A stretch of DNA of 64,000 nucleotides, taken from contig NZ_CP021731.1 of assembly GCF_003628555.1 (NCBI RefSeq), positions 4,092,001 to 4,156,000 of the forward strand, written 5' to 3'. Numbering within the stretch: position 1 is the first letter of the stretch; each line of letters begins with the position of its first letter. Source of the DNA: Azoarcus sp. DN11 (lineage in GTDB: Bacteria > Pseudomonadota > Gammaproteobacteria > Burkholderiales > Rhodocyclaceae). Shown here in pieces: positions 38,445-45,311 of this stretch. Under the pieces are notes generated by a model. That model was not told where the DNA came from and did no database searches. It saw only the letters and a list, made by a program, of their open reading frames with translations. The translations under genes and the position numbers were made by a program.

Positions 38445-38735
38445 GTAGCAAGCAGGGCGCAGGAAAACACAGGCAAAAGCGGCAGGACCGCTCGCGCCTC
38501 TGATCAGCGCTTGTCCGCGGCCCGATGAACCGCATACCGGCCCCGCTTTCCGATCGCGATGACAAGGATGATCAAGTCGCTACAAGATAAAGCTTCGCAG
38601 CATCGGTTGTCGCCTCGTCCACGAGGTGCACGACACGCATACCTTACCTTCAATGCACATCCAAACCAATATAAGAACAAGCATTCAGGATGGAGGTTTT
38701 CATGCTCAAAATCCCCCCCACCAACATCAGGCACA

Positions 38736-38826
38736 CCGCGCAAGCCCGCAAACGTTTCACTCCCGGAAGCACTGCTAGCCGAGGCCCTGCGCATCAACGT
38801 TTCCCACGCGGCCGAAGCGGGCCCCC
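38736..38826 (+). pseudogene. ccdA-like antitoxin relic
   Basis: A short frame encodes KPANVSLPEALLAEALRI plus NVSHAAEAG, the typical CcdA helix region. No in-frame start lies at the right distance, the frame lacks the C-terminal toxin-binding part, and no ccdB follows. The rest of the 385-base gap (38445-38829) shows only AT-rich non-coding sequence. A dead remnant of a CcdAB module. Confidence 0.65.
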
Positions 38827-38829
38827 ATT

Positions 38830-39312
38830 TCAACACGAACCCGGCCAGCGGGTCCGCACCTTGTCCTGAAAGCCGGTCCAGATCTGCAGCGCACGCTGCG
38901 CCGACGCGATGGCAAGTTGCAGGCGCGCAAAACGCTCGTCAACGGTTGACGGATAGTCATGGGCGAACTCGTTCCGCACACGCCTAAGATCGGACCACTC
39001 CTCAGCCGAGGGAAGCCAACCCAACTGCTCCAGCCTCGCAAAACGATCGAACGCCGCCATCGACGCAACCTCCTCACCCAGCGCACGCAGCACCGCCGGC
39101 ATCAGTCGCGCGCCCATGTCATCCTGCAGCCGCAAATAGCGATAGGCGAACTGATCGAGGAGGCGGCGATCGTCCTTTCCGAGCGATGCAAGATCGGCAG
39201 CGCACAACGCACGCAAGGCCAGATCATCCAGCGCATCGCGCAAGCCCGTCTCATGCAGTCGACAATTGTCGAGAGTCTGCTGAAGAGCCAACAACTCGGG
39301 GGACAGAGTCAT
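38830..39312 (-). CDS. HEPN-domain toxin (HepT-like)
   Basis: 160 residues, all-helical. The HEPN ribonuclease motif R-x4-H appears as RNEFAHDYP near residue 113. Pairs with the MNT nucleotidyltransferase gene upstream by a four-base overlap (ATGA). In known HEPN/MNT pairs the nucleotidyltransferase AMPylates and silences the HEPN RNase. ATG 39312 gives the standard start for this family. Confidence 0.85.
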   Translation of the reverse strand: MTLSPELLALQQTLDNCRLHETGLRDALDDLALRALCAADLASLGKDDRRLLDQFAYRYLRLQDDMGARLMPAVLRALGEEVASMAAFDRFARLEQLGWLPSAEEWSDLRRVRNEFAHDYPSTVDERFARLQLAIASAQRALQIWTGFQDKVRTRWPGSC

Positions 39313-39608
39313 AACCGGACTCCGGTTTGATGCGCAATCCGGACAATCGGACGTGTATCGCCCGGCGCCTCGATAACGACATCAACCTTGCGCTCGCCAA
39401 GGCGCCGCTCGAGGCGCGAAAGAAAGCGGATCTTGCACAGTAACTGTTGCTGCGCGTCCAGCCTCACCGGCGACAACAGCAGATCGATATCCCCGCCTCT
39501 CTTGCTGTCGTCCACACGCGAACCGAACAACCATACGTCCACCTCGTCGCCGAAGACCTCGGCGGCCGTCTGCCGGATCACCGTCGCTTGCTCCGTGCTG
39601 AGTCTCAT
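39309..39608 (-). CDS. MNT-type nucleotidyltransferase antitoxin
   Basis: 99 residues; minimal nucleotidyltransferase with GSRVDDSKRGGDIDLLL, i.e. GS-x10-DxD, and a third Asp in KVDVVIE. Antitoxin of the following HEPN gene. Confidence 0.87.
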   Translation of the reverse strand: MRLSTEQATVIRQTAAEVFGDEVDVWLFGSRVDDSKRGGDIDLLLSPVRLDAQQQLLCKIRFLSRLERRLGERKVDVVIEAPGDTRPIVRIAHQTGVRL

Positions 39609-39679
39609 GGGGTTCGCCCTGTGGAAACCTGTCCCGCTTCATTCTATATGGCGTCGGGTCTCCTGCCTCGACGGGAGTC

Positions 39680-39698
39680 GGAGTCCGCCCCCATTTTT
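39680..39698 (+). repeat. REP-A copy 2 (divergent)
   Basis: GGAGTCCGCCCCCATTTTT, a degenerate member of the GGGGTCTGACCCCATTT family, in the 213-base gap between the MNT gene and the PIN toxin gene. The rest of that gap shows no gene. Confidence 0.45.
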
Positions 39699-39770
39699 CT
39701 CATTCGGCACCAGCGCAAGGGCCGCGGCGAATTGTTCCGGACAGGCGCGGCGGGCGCGGGCGATCGAAAT

Positions 39771-39790
39771 AGGGGTCTGACCCCATTTCC
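39771..39790 (+). repeat. REP-A copy 3
   Basis: AGGGGTCTGACCCCATTTCC, the cleanest copy, with the small palindrome GGGGTC-T-GACCCC. Located 32 bases past the end of the PIN toxin gene. Confidence 0.7.
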
Positions 39791-39821
39791 TGCGCCATTT
39801 TCTGCGTTTAGCCTGTTCGGC

Positions 39822-40235
39822 TCAGGGCCACATCAGAAACGCAGCAGGCGTCACAATATCGACACCGTGAAACGGGTGCAGCGCAAGCAAGTCGCCGTCG
39901 CCGGTGATGATCGCGCGCGCGCCGCCACTCAGAGCGACGTCGAGAAACTTGTCGTCCTTCGGGTCCCGGCAGGCCTGAATCCGCCGCGCGACCGGAATCC
40001 TGCGCGCAACCCCTCCCAGCAGGGCGACGAAACGCTGCCTGTCTTCGCGGGACACATAGGCGTCGAACTTGGGACGGCTCAATACCGCGGCGAGTTCACC
40101 CAGGGTGTCGTCCGATACCAGCAGGATGCCCCGCGCAAGGGCATGATCCACCGCCTGCGCAGCCACACCGCGCGGCGCGAGCAGACGGCCGATCAGGACA
40201 TTCGTGTCGACGACCCACAACTCTCCCTCAATCAT
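39822..40235 (-). CDS. PIN-domain toxin (COG1569 type)
   Basis: 137 residues; PIN ribonuclease acidic residues in VVDTNVLIG, an ELAAVLSR segment, RDPKDDKFLDVAL and ITGDGDLL. Overlaps the end of the Phd-like antitoxin gene by eight bases. Expected to cleave RNA when free of antitoxin. Confidence 0.9.
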   Translation of the reverse strand: MIEGELWVVDTNVLIGRLLAPRGVAAQAVDHALARGILLVSDDTLGELAAVLSRPKFDAYVSREDRQRFVALLGGVARRIPVARRIQACRDPKDDKFLDVALSGGARAIITGDGDLLALHPFHGVDIVTPAAFLMWP

Positions 40236-40476
40236 CGGCCAGCAGCTCGGCGAGCTTCTCCTCGCTTAACCCCGCCGCCTGCGCCGAAGCCCCCACTGCA
40301 TCGCAGAATCGCTGAAACTCGGCAACATTAAGTCGGACCAGCCGCTCGTATTCCCGCATCGACATCACCACCGCGACATCCCGCTTCTGCCGGCGGATGA
40401 CAACCGGCTCGCTCGCAGCCATCTCGATCACGCCTGCCAATCCCTGCTTCGCCTCACTCGCCGTCACCGTCCGCAT
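40228..40476 (-). CDS. Phd/YefM-family antitoxin
   Basis: 82 residues; Phd fold MRTVTASEAKQGLAGVIE, VVIRRQKRDVAVVMSMREYERL, then a C-terminal tail binding the toxin. Start 40476 has a strong AGGAGG site; the longer frame to 40515 has none. Preceded by a direct-repeat operator. Confidence 0.9.
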   Translation of the reverse strand: MRTVTASEAKQGLAGVIEMAASEPVVIRRQKRDVAVVMSMREYERLVRLNVAEFQRFCDAVGASAQAAGLSEEKLAELLADD

Positions 40477-40491
40477 CACAGCCTCCTGAAC

Positions 40492-40518
40492 GTACAATTT
40501 GTATTTATTGTACAATTT
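40492..40518 (-). promoter_or_regulatory. Direct-repeat operator of the Phd/PIN pair
   Basis: GTACAATTT occurs twice, 18 bases apart (40492-40500 and 40510-40518), in an AT-rich patch just upstream of the antitoxin. Likely binding site for antitoxin autoregulation, overlapping the promoter. Confidence 0.55.
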
Positions 40519-40547
40519 TTGGCACGCCTTTGGCGCACCAATTTCGT

Positions 40548-40637
40548 CTGTCGTCGACGATGCTGACGCTGGGTTGATTTCGGCGATCTATGTGCTAGTG
40601 AAGCAGCGGGAGCTGCGGCGCGGGCTGGAAGCGGGCG
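40548..40637 (+). pseudogene. Decayed 3' end of a cusA-like RND gene
   Basis: About 90 bases align with cusA 37697-37785 at roughly 78% by my count, including SST-LTLG, AIY-LVK and RGLE codons in order. One base is missing after the LTLG codons, which breaks the frame. Since intact cusA ends 2.76 kb upstream, this is a displaced or foreign copy of the gene end, with TA modules between. No upstream part of cusA is present here. Confidence 0.75.
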
Positions 40638-40672
40638 CCCTACCTCACTCAGCCCTCAGTTGACACCTGCGT

Positions 40673-41017
40673 GTGATCCCTTCCCGCTCGCTGCTAAACT
40701 GTTCCGATTCCGTGGATTTATTCGGGAGCAAGCTGCACCAGCTTATCGAAACGCATCGCGAAGAATTGCGAGCTCTCGCACGCCGGTACGGACTCCGGTC
40801 CATCAAAGTCTTCGGGTCGATGGCGCGAGATGATGCGGACGACGACAGCGATGTGGATCTGCTCGTCGAACCCGGCCCCGAAACCTCGGGTTTCGCGTTG
40901 GGAGCACTATTGATGGACGCTCAGGATTTGCTCCATCGCCGCGTCGACGTCGTCACTCAGGGCGCACTGCACCCGGCCATGCGCGCGCGGGTGCTGCAAG
41001 AGGCGCGCTCGCCGTGA
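40673..41017 (+). CDS. MNT-type nucleotidyltransferase antitoxin, second locus
   Basis: Up to 114 residues; VFGSMARDDADDDSDVDLLVE carries the GS-x-DxD motif and RRVDVVTQ the third Asp. The start is uncertain: GTG 40673 gives the longest frame, GTG 40712 the usual distance to LHQLIETHREELRALARRYG; neither has a clear ribosome site. Its HEPN partner downstream is broken. Confidence 0.82.
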   Translation: MIPSRSLLNCSDSVDLFGSKLHQLIETHREELRALARRYGLRSIKVFGSMARDDADDDSDVDLLVEPGPETSGFALGALLMDAQDLLHRRVDVVTQGALHPAMRARVLQEARSP

Positions 41018-41027
41018 AGAGCGGAAA

Positions 41028-41199
41028 ATGAAATCCGGCGCCGAGGCGGACAGGGTCTACCTGACCCATATGCTCGAATGCATTTCGCGCATTACGGAGT
41101 ATGTCGGGCGACGAAGCCTTGTTTCGTTCGTCGCGCCTCGTGCAGGACGCCGTGGTCCGAAATCTCCAGACGCTCGCGGAGTCGAGCCAACGCATGCGG
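41028..41199 (+). pseudogene. Frameshifted and truncated hepT-like toxin
   Basis: The first frame reads DRVYLTHMLECISRITEYVG, then HepT similarity continues in another frame as GDEALFRSSRLVQDAVVRN and LQTLAESSQR. The switch is near 41100. Similarity stops about 16 bases before the end of the RelE gene on the other strand, so the 3' part is lost. The toxin of this MNT/HEPN pair is dead. Confidence 0.8.
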
Positions 41200-41214
41200 C
41201 CGCGGCGAGCAAAT

Positions 41215-41478
41215 TCACAGCACGCGATAGATATCTCGCCGGTGCCCGATCTTGACCACTTCGACCACCACCGCTCCATCATCGATGGAATAGACGATAC
41301 GGTAGCTTCCCTGCCGCACGCGGTATAACTCGTGGCCCGAAAGCTTTTCACTGTCCGGCGGGCGGGGGTTCTCGCGAAGGAGTTCGGCGCGCGCCAGGAT
41401 GCGGCTGACGTCCTCACGCGGAATTCCCCGCAAGTCCTTCGCTACCGAGCGCTTGAAGCGAAGCTCAAAGCGTTCCAT
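41215..41478 (-). CDS. relE: RelE-family toxin
   Basis: 87 residues; RelE pattern FELRFKRSVAKDLRGIP, ENPRPPDSEKLSG, YRVRQGSYRIVYSIDDG and VVEVVKIGHRRDIYR, with the catalytic Arg/Lys set. mRNA interferase likely. Overlaps the antitoxin gene by 14 bases. Confidence 0.93.
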   Translation of the reverse strand: MERFELRFKRSVAKDLRGIPREDVSRILARAELLRENPRPPDSEKLSGHELYRVRQGSYRIVYSIDDGAVVVEVVKIGHRRDIYRVL

Positions 41479-41698
41479 CCGCCTTCAACTGCGCCAGAAA
41501 CGTCTCATAAGAAAGCGTTGGTTCGCCGACGCGTTGCGCAACTGCGGAAAGGTCTTCCTCATCCTCGCGCAGCGATTCGCGCACCGCATCGGCAACGATG
41601 TCCGAGATCGAACGATGCGTGGCAGCCGCCTTCAGGCGCAGTGCCCTGTGCAATGCAGCATCCATGTATATCGTAGCGCGTGCTTGTTCCGAAGCCAT
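41465..41698 (-). CDS. RHH-type antitoxin of RelE
   Basis: 77 residues; ARATIYMDAALHRALRLKA is a ribbon-helix-helix start, followed by SISDIVADAVRESLREDEEDL and a C-terminal tail. ATG 41698 has an AGGAG site. Cognate antitoxin of the overlapping RelE. Confidence 0.88.
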   Translation of the reverse strand: MASEQARATIYMDAALHRALRLKAAATHRSISDIVADAVRESLREDEEDLSAVAQRVGEPTLSYETFLAQLKADGTL

Positions 41699-41856
41699 AT
41701 CCACCACTCCTGACAGATTTTCGCATCTTAACGCCAAAACGTTTTAGCTACAAACAAACGGCAGCACCCGGAGCACGCATCCCCGACGAGCGCACGACAT
41801 TGTCAATGTCTTGACGTTCAGCCGCCGGCACGTGTCGCAGCCCGACGAGGCGATAT

Positions 41857-41875
41857 CGGGGTCTGCCCCCATTTT
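41857..41875 (+). repeat. REP-A copy 4
   Basis: CGGGGTCTGCCCCCATTTT, 14 bases past the PIN gene end. As with copy 3, it lies directly downstream of a PIN toxin gene on the minus strand. Confidence 0.6.
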
Positions 41876-41888
41876 CCCCTGCCATCCG

Positions 41889-42275
41889 TCAAACCTTGAT
41901 GACCGTATCGCTGTAGAGCGCCACGAGCGGATCGTGAGTCATCAACCGCATCGGCTCCACCAGGGCCTGCGCCACCAGGATGCGGTCAAAGGGGTCCTGG
42001 TGATGCGCGGGCAAGTCCTCGACCGCAACCGCGTGCTCTGCGTCGATGGCAAGGATGCCGTACCCGGATTCCTGGAAATACCGCAGCGCGTCCCGCCCCG
42101 ACACCAGCATATCGCCGCGACCCAGCGCATGTTTGATTGCAATCTCCCATACGCTTGCGGCACTCACCCATATCGTCGTCCTGGGCGACACGATCATGTC
42201 ACGCGCCTTCTGCGGCAGTTTCGGACTGTCCGTGATCGCCCACAGGGCGACGTGCGTATCGAGCAGCAGGTTCAA
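41889..42275 (-). CDS. VapC-like PIN-domain toxin
   Basis: 128 residues; LLLDTHVALWAITDSPKL at the start, SAASVWEIAIKHALGRG, and HHQDPFDRILVAQALVE carry the PIN acidic residues. Overlaps the antitoxin stop by four bases. Same subfamily as the toxin at 43811. Confidence 0.93.
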   Translation of the reverse strand: MNLLLDTHVALWAITDSPKLPQKARDMIVSPRTTIWVSAASVWEIAIKHALGRGDMLVSGRDALRYFQESGYGILAIDAEHAVAVEDLPAHHQDPFDRILVAQALVEPMRLMTHDPLVALYSDTVIKV

Positions 42276-42520
42276 GGCTGCACTCCGCCCACGAACAATC
42301 GCGCCACCTCATCGTTGTGAGTGTCGATACTGTCCGGCACCTCGAACACGCCTTTCGCCACGCCGATGCGTTTGCCTGCCGGCGCCGCATCGATCGGCAC
42401 CAGCCGGGCAGCGGGGCGCCCATTGCGGGCGATCACGATTTCGCGCTCCCGCCCTTGCTCGATAGCGTCCACCAGGCGGGATAGCGTGGACTTGGCTTGC
42501 AGCATGTTCACGGCTTGCAT
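42272..42520 (-). CDS. Phd/YefM-family antitoxin
   Basis: 82 residues; MQAVNMLQAKSTLSRLVDAIE, EIVIARNGRPAARLVPI and a C-terminal tail (VFEVPDSIDTHNDEVARLF). GGAGGA site before ATG 42520; the longer frame to 42574 is less likely. Partner of the PIN toxin. Confidence 0.91.
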   Translation of the reverse strand: MQAVNMLQAKSTLSRLVDAIEQGREREIVIARNGRPAARLVPIDAAPAGKRIGVAKGVFEVPDSIDTHNDEVARLFVGGVQP

Positions 42521-42603
42521 GGAATCCTCCGTTACGGCGACATCTAGTCTAGTCTGGCTAACATCGAAATGCAATGCGATCAGGGGAACCGTTCAAGCGT
42601 TTG

Positions 42604-42684
42604 CGTGACATTGTCAAACCTTGACAGCGGCGTTCGCGCCCCCTGTCGCGGCTTGACGCAAATTGTGACAATTTTCACGGAAGC
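42604..42684 (+). promoter_or_regulatory. Candidate PilR-binding (enhancer) region
   Basis: Clustered TGACA/TGTCA-type half sites (GTGACATTGTCAAACCTTGACAG in parts, CCTGTCG, AATTGTGACAATTTTCAC) lie 110-190 bases upstream of the sigma-54 promoter of pilA, the expected place for PilR. A single related GACATTGTCAATGTCTTGAC motif occurs near 41798. Confidence 0.45.
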
Positions 42685-42790
42685 GGCCAGCGGAGACGTC
42701 AGGCCCGCGAGGCCGGCGACGGTGATATCCCTTTGTGTTTGCGGGTGTTTCGCGATCTTCGCGCCCGGCATGCGCGCTTTTCCAGAAAGC

Positions 42791-42806
42791 TGGCACAGCG
42801 GTTGCA
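42791..42806 (+). promoter_or_regulatory. Sigma-54 promoter of pilA
   Basis: TGGCAC-A-GCGG-TTGCA matches the -24/-12 consensus with GG and GC ten bases apart. It lies 49 bases before the pilin ATG. PilR, encoded at 49.7-51.1 kb with GAFTGA loop, is the likely activator. Confidence 0.88.
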
Positions 42807-42854
42807 TTGGGGATACCAAGCGGATTTTCCGTGGTTTCCTTCAAGGAGCGCATC

Positions 42855-43271
42855 ATGAAAAAGGTTCAACAAGGCTTTACCCTGATCGAACTGATGATCG
42901 TTGTGGCGATTATCGGTATTTTGGCGGCGGTGGCGCTGCCGGCATACCAGAACTATCTGAAAAAGGCGAAATTTTCTGAAGTCGTAATTGGTACATCCGG
43001 CATTAAGACCGCGGTCGAGATGTGCGCGCAGAATCTAGCTACAGTGGTCGGCTGCACGGGCGGAACTAACGAGATCGTTAACGTCGCTGCTGCCGGAAAT
43101 ATTTCCTCTATTACCACGACCGATGGCGTTATTACCGCGACTGCCGTGGGAGCAGCGGGTGCTCCTGTAAATGGACTTTTGGGAGAAACGTACATTCTCA
43201 CTCCGACCCTCGCAGCGGGTAAGGTCACTTGGGCGAAAACCGGTACTTGTGTAGCCGCCAACATCTGCTGA
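42855..43271 (+). CDS. pilA: Type IV major pilin
   Basis: 138 residues; leader MKKVQQG cut before [17 protein letters not shown] (Phe1, Glu5 conserved), N-terminal helix, and two Cys pairs ([11 protein letters not shown] and C-x5-C at the end) that can form the disulfide region. Strong AAGGAG site. Codon use is less GC-rich than in the flanking core genes (several AAT, GTA, ATT codons), which suggests diversifying exchange, common for pilins. Confidence 0.95.
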   Translation: MKKVQQGFTLIELMIVVAIIGILAAVALPAYQNYLKKAKFSEVVIGTSGIKTAVEMCAQNLATVVGCTGGTNEIVNVAAAGNISSITTTDGVITATAVGAAGAPVNGLLGETYILTPTLAAGKVTWAKTGTCVAANIC

Positions 43272-43410
43272 TTTGACTAGCGTTAGGGAGGAAGAGCGAA
43301 TCGCCTCCCGCCGCATGAAAGAAGGGATCGCCTCGGCGGTCCCTTCTGCCTTTCCGACGAAACAAGGGAACACCCACCTTCCGGACAGAGAAAGCCAAGC
43401 GCCCCTCCAA

Positions 43411-43518
43411 ACAAAGGGACACCCACTTTGTTTTGCCCTCCGTTATATGCTCTCGACATACACGGAGGAGCATCTCTCTTGACTTGCCCGCGCAGAAACA
43501 AAGGGACACCCACTTTGT
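43411..43518 (+). mobile_element. REP-B-flanked mini-element carrying a RAYT 5' fragment
   Basis: Two copies of ACAAAGGGACACCCACTTTG (43411 and 43498) enclose 66 bases that match 46559-46620: promoter region, GGAGGAG ribosome site, TTG start and about five codons of the RAYT gene at 46606. It lacks the transposase body. Upstream, a degenerate REP (43358-43380) lies after pilA. Looks like a non-autonomous REP pair mobilised in trans or a deletion product. Confidence 0.75.
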
Positions 43519-43580
43519 GCCTATCGCTTCACACGACTATGTTAGACTTAGTCATGTAACTTAGTTTAAGCGAGCATGAG

Positions 43581-43814
43581 ATGAGCGTTGTCGTAAACGT
43601 CCACGAAGCCAAGACACACTTTTCCCGCCTGCTTGAACAGGCGCACGCTGGGCAGGAGATCATTCTCGCCAAAGCGGGAAAGCCGTACGCACGCCTGATG
43701 CCCCTGGCCCCGGCTACGACGGTGCGGCGACCGGGGCGCCTGGCCGGGCGAATCGGCGACGCGTTCTTCGAACCATTGCCGGACGCCGAGCTTGACGCCT
43801 GGGACGGGCGATGA
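43581..43814 (+). CDS. Phd/YefM-family antitoxin
   Basis: 77 residues; VVVNVHEAKTHFSRLLEQ, EIILAKAGKPYARLMPL and a C-terminal toxin-binding tail. Four-base overlap (ATGA) with the PIN gene. AT-rich promoter region upstream between REPs. Confidence 0.92.
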   Translation: MSVVVNVHEAKTHFSRLLEQAHAGQEIILAKAGKPYARLMPLAPATTVRRPGRLAGRIGDAFFEPLPDAELDAWDGR

Positions 43815-44197
43815 GGGTCCTTCTCGACACGCACGCGCTGCTGTGGTGGTTCACCGATGACCCACGGTTGTCGCACGTCGCGCGCAGTACGATTGCGGAC
43901 GAAGCCAACGCGATAGTCGTCAGCGCCGCAAGCGCCTGGGAAATTGCCACGAAGCATCGACTCGGGAAGCTGGACGAGGCAGCCGATGCGGTACACCGCT
44001 TTGACGAGCTGGTGGCGGCGGACGGCTTCGAGCATCTGCCGATCACGCATTTCCACAGCCTGAAAGCCGGCAGTTACATGGCCGAACATCGCGATCCGTT
44101 CGATCGCATGCTTGCGGCGCAAAGCGAACTTGAATCCCTGCCACTCGTGACATGCGACCCGGCACTCGCGTTGTTCGGCATTCGACGGATCTGGTAG
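43811..44197 (+). CDS. VapC-like PIN-domain toxin
   Basis: 128 residues; VLLDTHALLWWFTDDPRL, SAASAWEIATKHRLGKL and EHRDPFDRMLAAQSELE hold the PIN residues. Related to the toxin at 41889, on the opposite strand, so the two pairs may be an old inverted duplication. It ends four bases before the pilR relic. Confidence 0.93.
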   Translation: MRVLLDTHALLWWFTDDPRLSHVARSTIADEANAIVVSAASAWEIATKHRLGKLDEAADAVHRFDELVAADGFEHLPITHFHSLKAGSYMAEHRDPFDRMLAAQSELESLPLVTCDPALALFGIRRIW

Positions 44198-44200
44198 CCC

Positions 44201-44308
44201 CTACTCCATCCCCCACTTCTGCAGCCGGTAACGCAACTGCCTGAGCGTCATCCCCAGGCGCCGCGCGGCTTCCGAGCGGTTCCAGCGTGTGTCGTCGAGC
44301 ATGCGCAG
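44201..44308 (-). pseudogene. Copy of the pilR 3' end
   Basis: 108 bases match 49686-49793 with six differences and no gaps by my count; all six are synonymous. It encodes the last 35 residues of PilR (the Fis-like helix-turn-helix) and the stop codon, joined at its upstream end to REP-B sequence. Homology ends exactly at the stop codon on one side. Confidence 0.9.
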
Positions 44309-44339
44309 CAAGAAAACAAAGGAGAAAACAAAGGAGAAA

Positions 44340-44440
44340 ACAAAGGGACACCCACTTTGATGGGAAGTGGTCTGTCTTGGTGCGGAAAAAAACAAAGGGA
44401 CACCCACTTTGATGGGGAAGTGGTCTGTCTTGGTGCGGAA
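44340..44440 (+). repeat. Tandem duplication with REP-B
   Basis: Two units of about 50 bases, each ACAAAGGGACACCCACTTTGA then TGGGAAGTGGTCTGTCTTGG and TGCGGAA. Before them AAAACAAAGGAG is repeated twice (from about 44313). Suggests local slippage or serial insertion at the pilR relic edge. Confidence 0.75.
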
Positions 44441-44519
44441 GGGGTGAGGTTCCCTGTCTGGAGCTTGAATGTTCCTAGAGGTATTGGCAAACTATGCCAA
44501 CCCTCTTATTGGAGCCCCC

Positions 44520-44801
44520 ATGCCAACCCGGAATGTCGTCCTGACCGAGCCCCAAGCCCAGTTTGTCGAACAGTTGGTTTCGTCCGGTCGCTACCAGAAC
44601 GCCAGCGAAGTGCTGCGGGAAGGGCTGCGCATGATCCAGCAGCGTGAGCAGGAGCAGGCTACACGACTGCAAGCCTTGCGCGAGGCGGTCGCCATCGGCG
44701 TGGCCGATATCGAGGCCGGGCGTTATACGACCGTCACCGAGGCCGACTCGCTGCGAGCGCATATCGTGGCGATTTGTAAGAAAGCCACCTCTTCGCACTG
44801 A
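44520..44801 (+). CDS. parD: ParD-family antitoxin
   Basis: 93 residues; TRNVVLTEPQAQFVEQLVSSGRY and NASEVLREGLRMIQQREQE are the ParD ribbon-helix-helix. GGAG site before ATG 44520. The stop overlaps parE (TGATGG). Confidence 0.92.
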   Translation: MPTRNVVLTEPQAQFVEQLVSSGRYQNASEVLREGLRMIQQREQEQATRLQALREAVAIGVADIEAGRYTTVTEADSLRAHIVAICKKATSSH

Positions 44802-45127
44802 TGGCGGGATGGACGGTCCGTCTTGCGCGTCAGGCCGAGCAGGATATTGCGGCCATTTTGGCTTGGACGGCGGAGCACTTCAGCCCCCAGCAGGCAGAAA
44901 TCTACGGTGAAACCCTGTCTCTGGCGTTAGAAGCATTGCTCAATGGTCCCGATGTACTCGGGGCCCAACAGCGCGAAGACATTCTGCCGGGCATCCGTGT
45001 GCTGCATGTGACACGTCAGGGCCGACGCGGCCGGCACCTCATCGTATTCCGCATTCCCGAGGATCATTACATCGATGTGCTGCGCGTGTTGCACGACAGC
45101 ATGGACTGGGTTCGCCATGTCAAATAG
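44801..45127 (+). CDS. parE: ParE-family toxin
   Basis: 108 residues; WTVRLARQAEQDIAAILAWT, FSPQQAEIYGETL and HLIVFRIPEDHYIDVLRVLHDSMDW are standard ParE segments. Gyrase poisoning expected for the family. Confidence 0.92.
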   Translation: MAGWTVRLARQAEQDIAAILAWTAEHFSPQQAEIYGETLSLALEALLNGPDVLGAQQREDILPGIRVLHVTRQGRRGRHLIVFRIPEDHYIDVLRVLHDSMDWVRHVK

Positions 45128-45153
45128 CTAGCGCATCACCACACTCCCTGTCT

Positions 45154-45243
45154 GAGCGTCCGTTGCTCCAGCCACTTCTGCCAGGCACAATCTGACCGGT
45201 TTAACTGACCAGTCAATGCAACCAGGATGATGAGCCGGCAATT
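45154..45243 (+). pseudogene. Relic of a phd promoter and start
   Basis: This 90-base stretch aligns with 47748-47833, the promoter, start codons and first five codons of the Phd antitoxin at 47818 (shared AGCGTCCGTTG, ATAATCT/ACAATCT, GACCAG, ATGATGA-CCGGCAAT). No further coding follows. Remnant of a related TA module displaced by the FitA/VapC pair. Confidence 0.6.
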
Positions 45244-45311
45244 GAATCGCCCCGCTTGCACGCATCAAAACGCATGCACTATGATGAAACCCCTCCGCCG
45301 GAAATTTCATC

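Noticed and set aside
38559..38987. 142-residue open frame
   Set aside because: Only about 27 residues resemble CcdA; the rest is low-complexity and overlaps the HEPN gene in antisense, so it is listed as a relic only.
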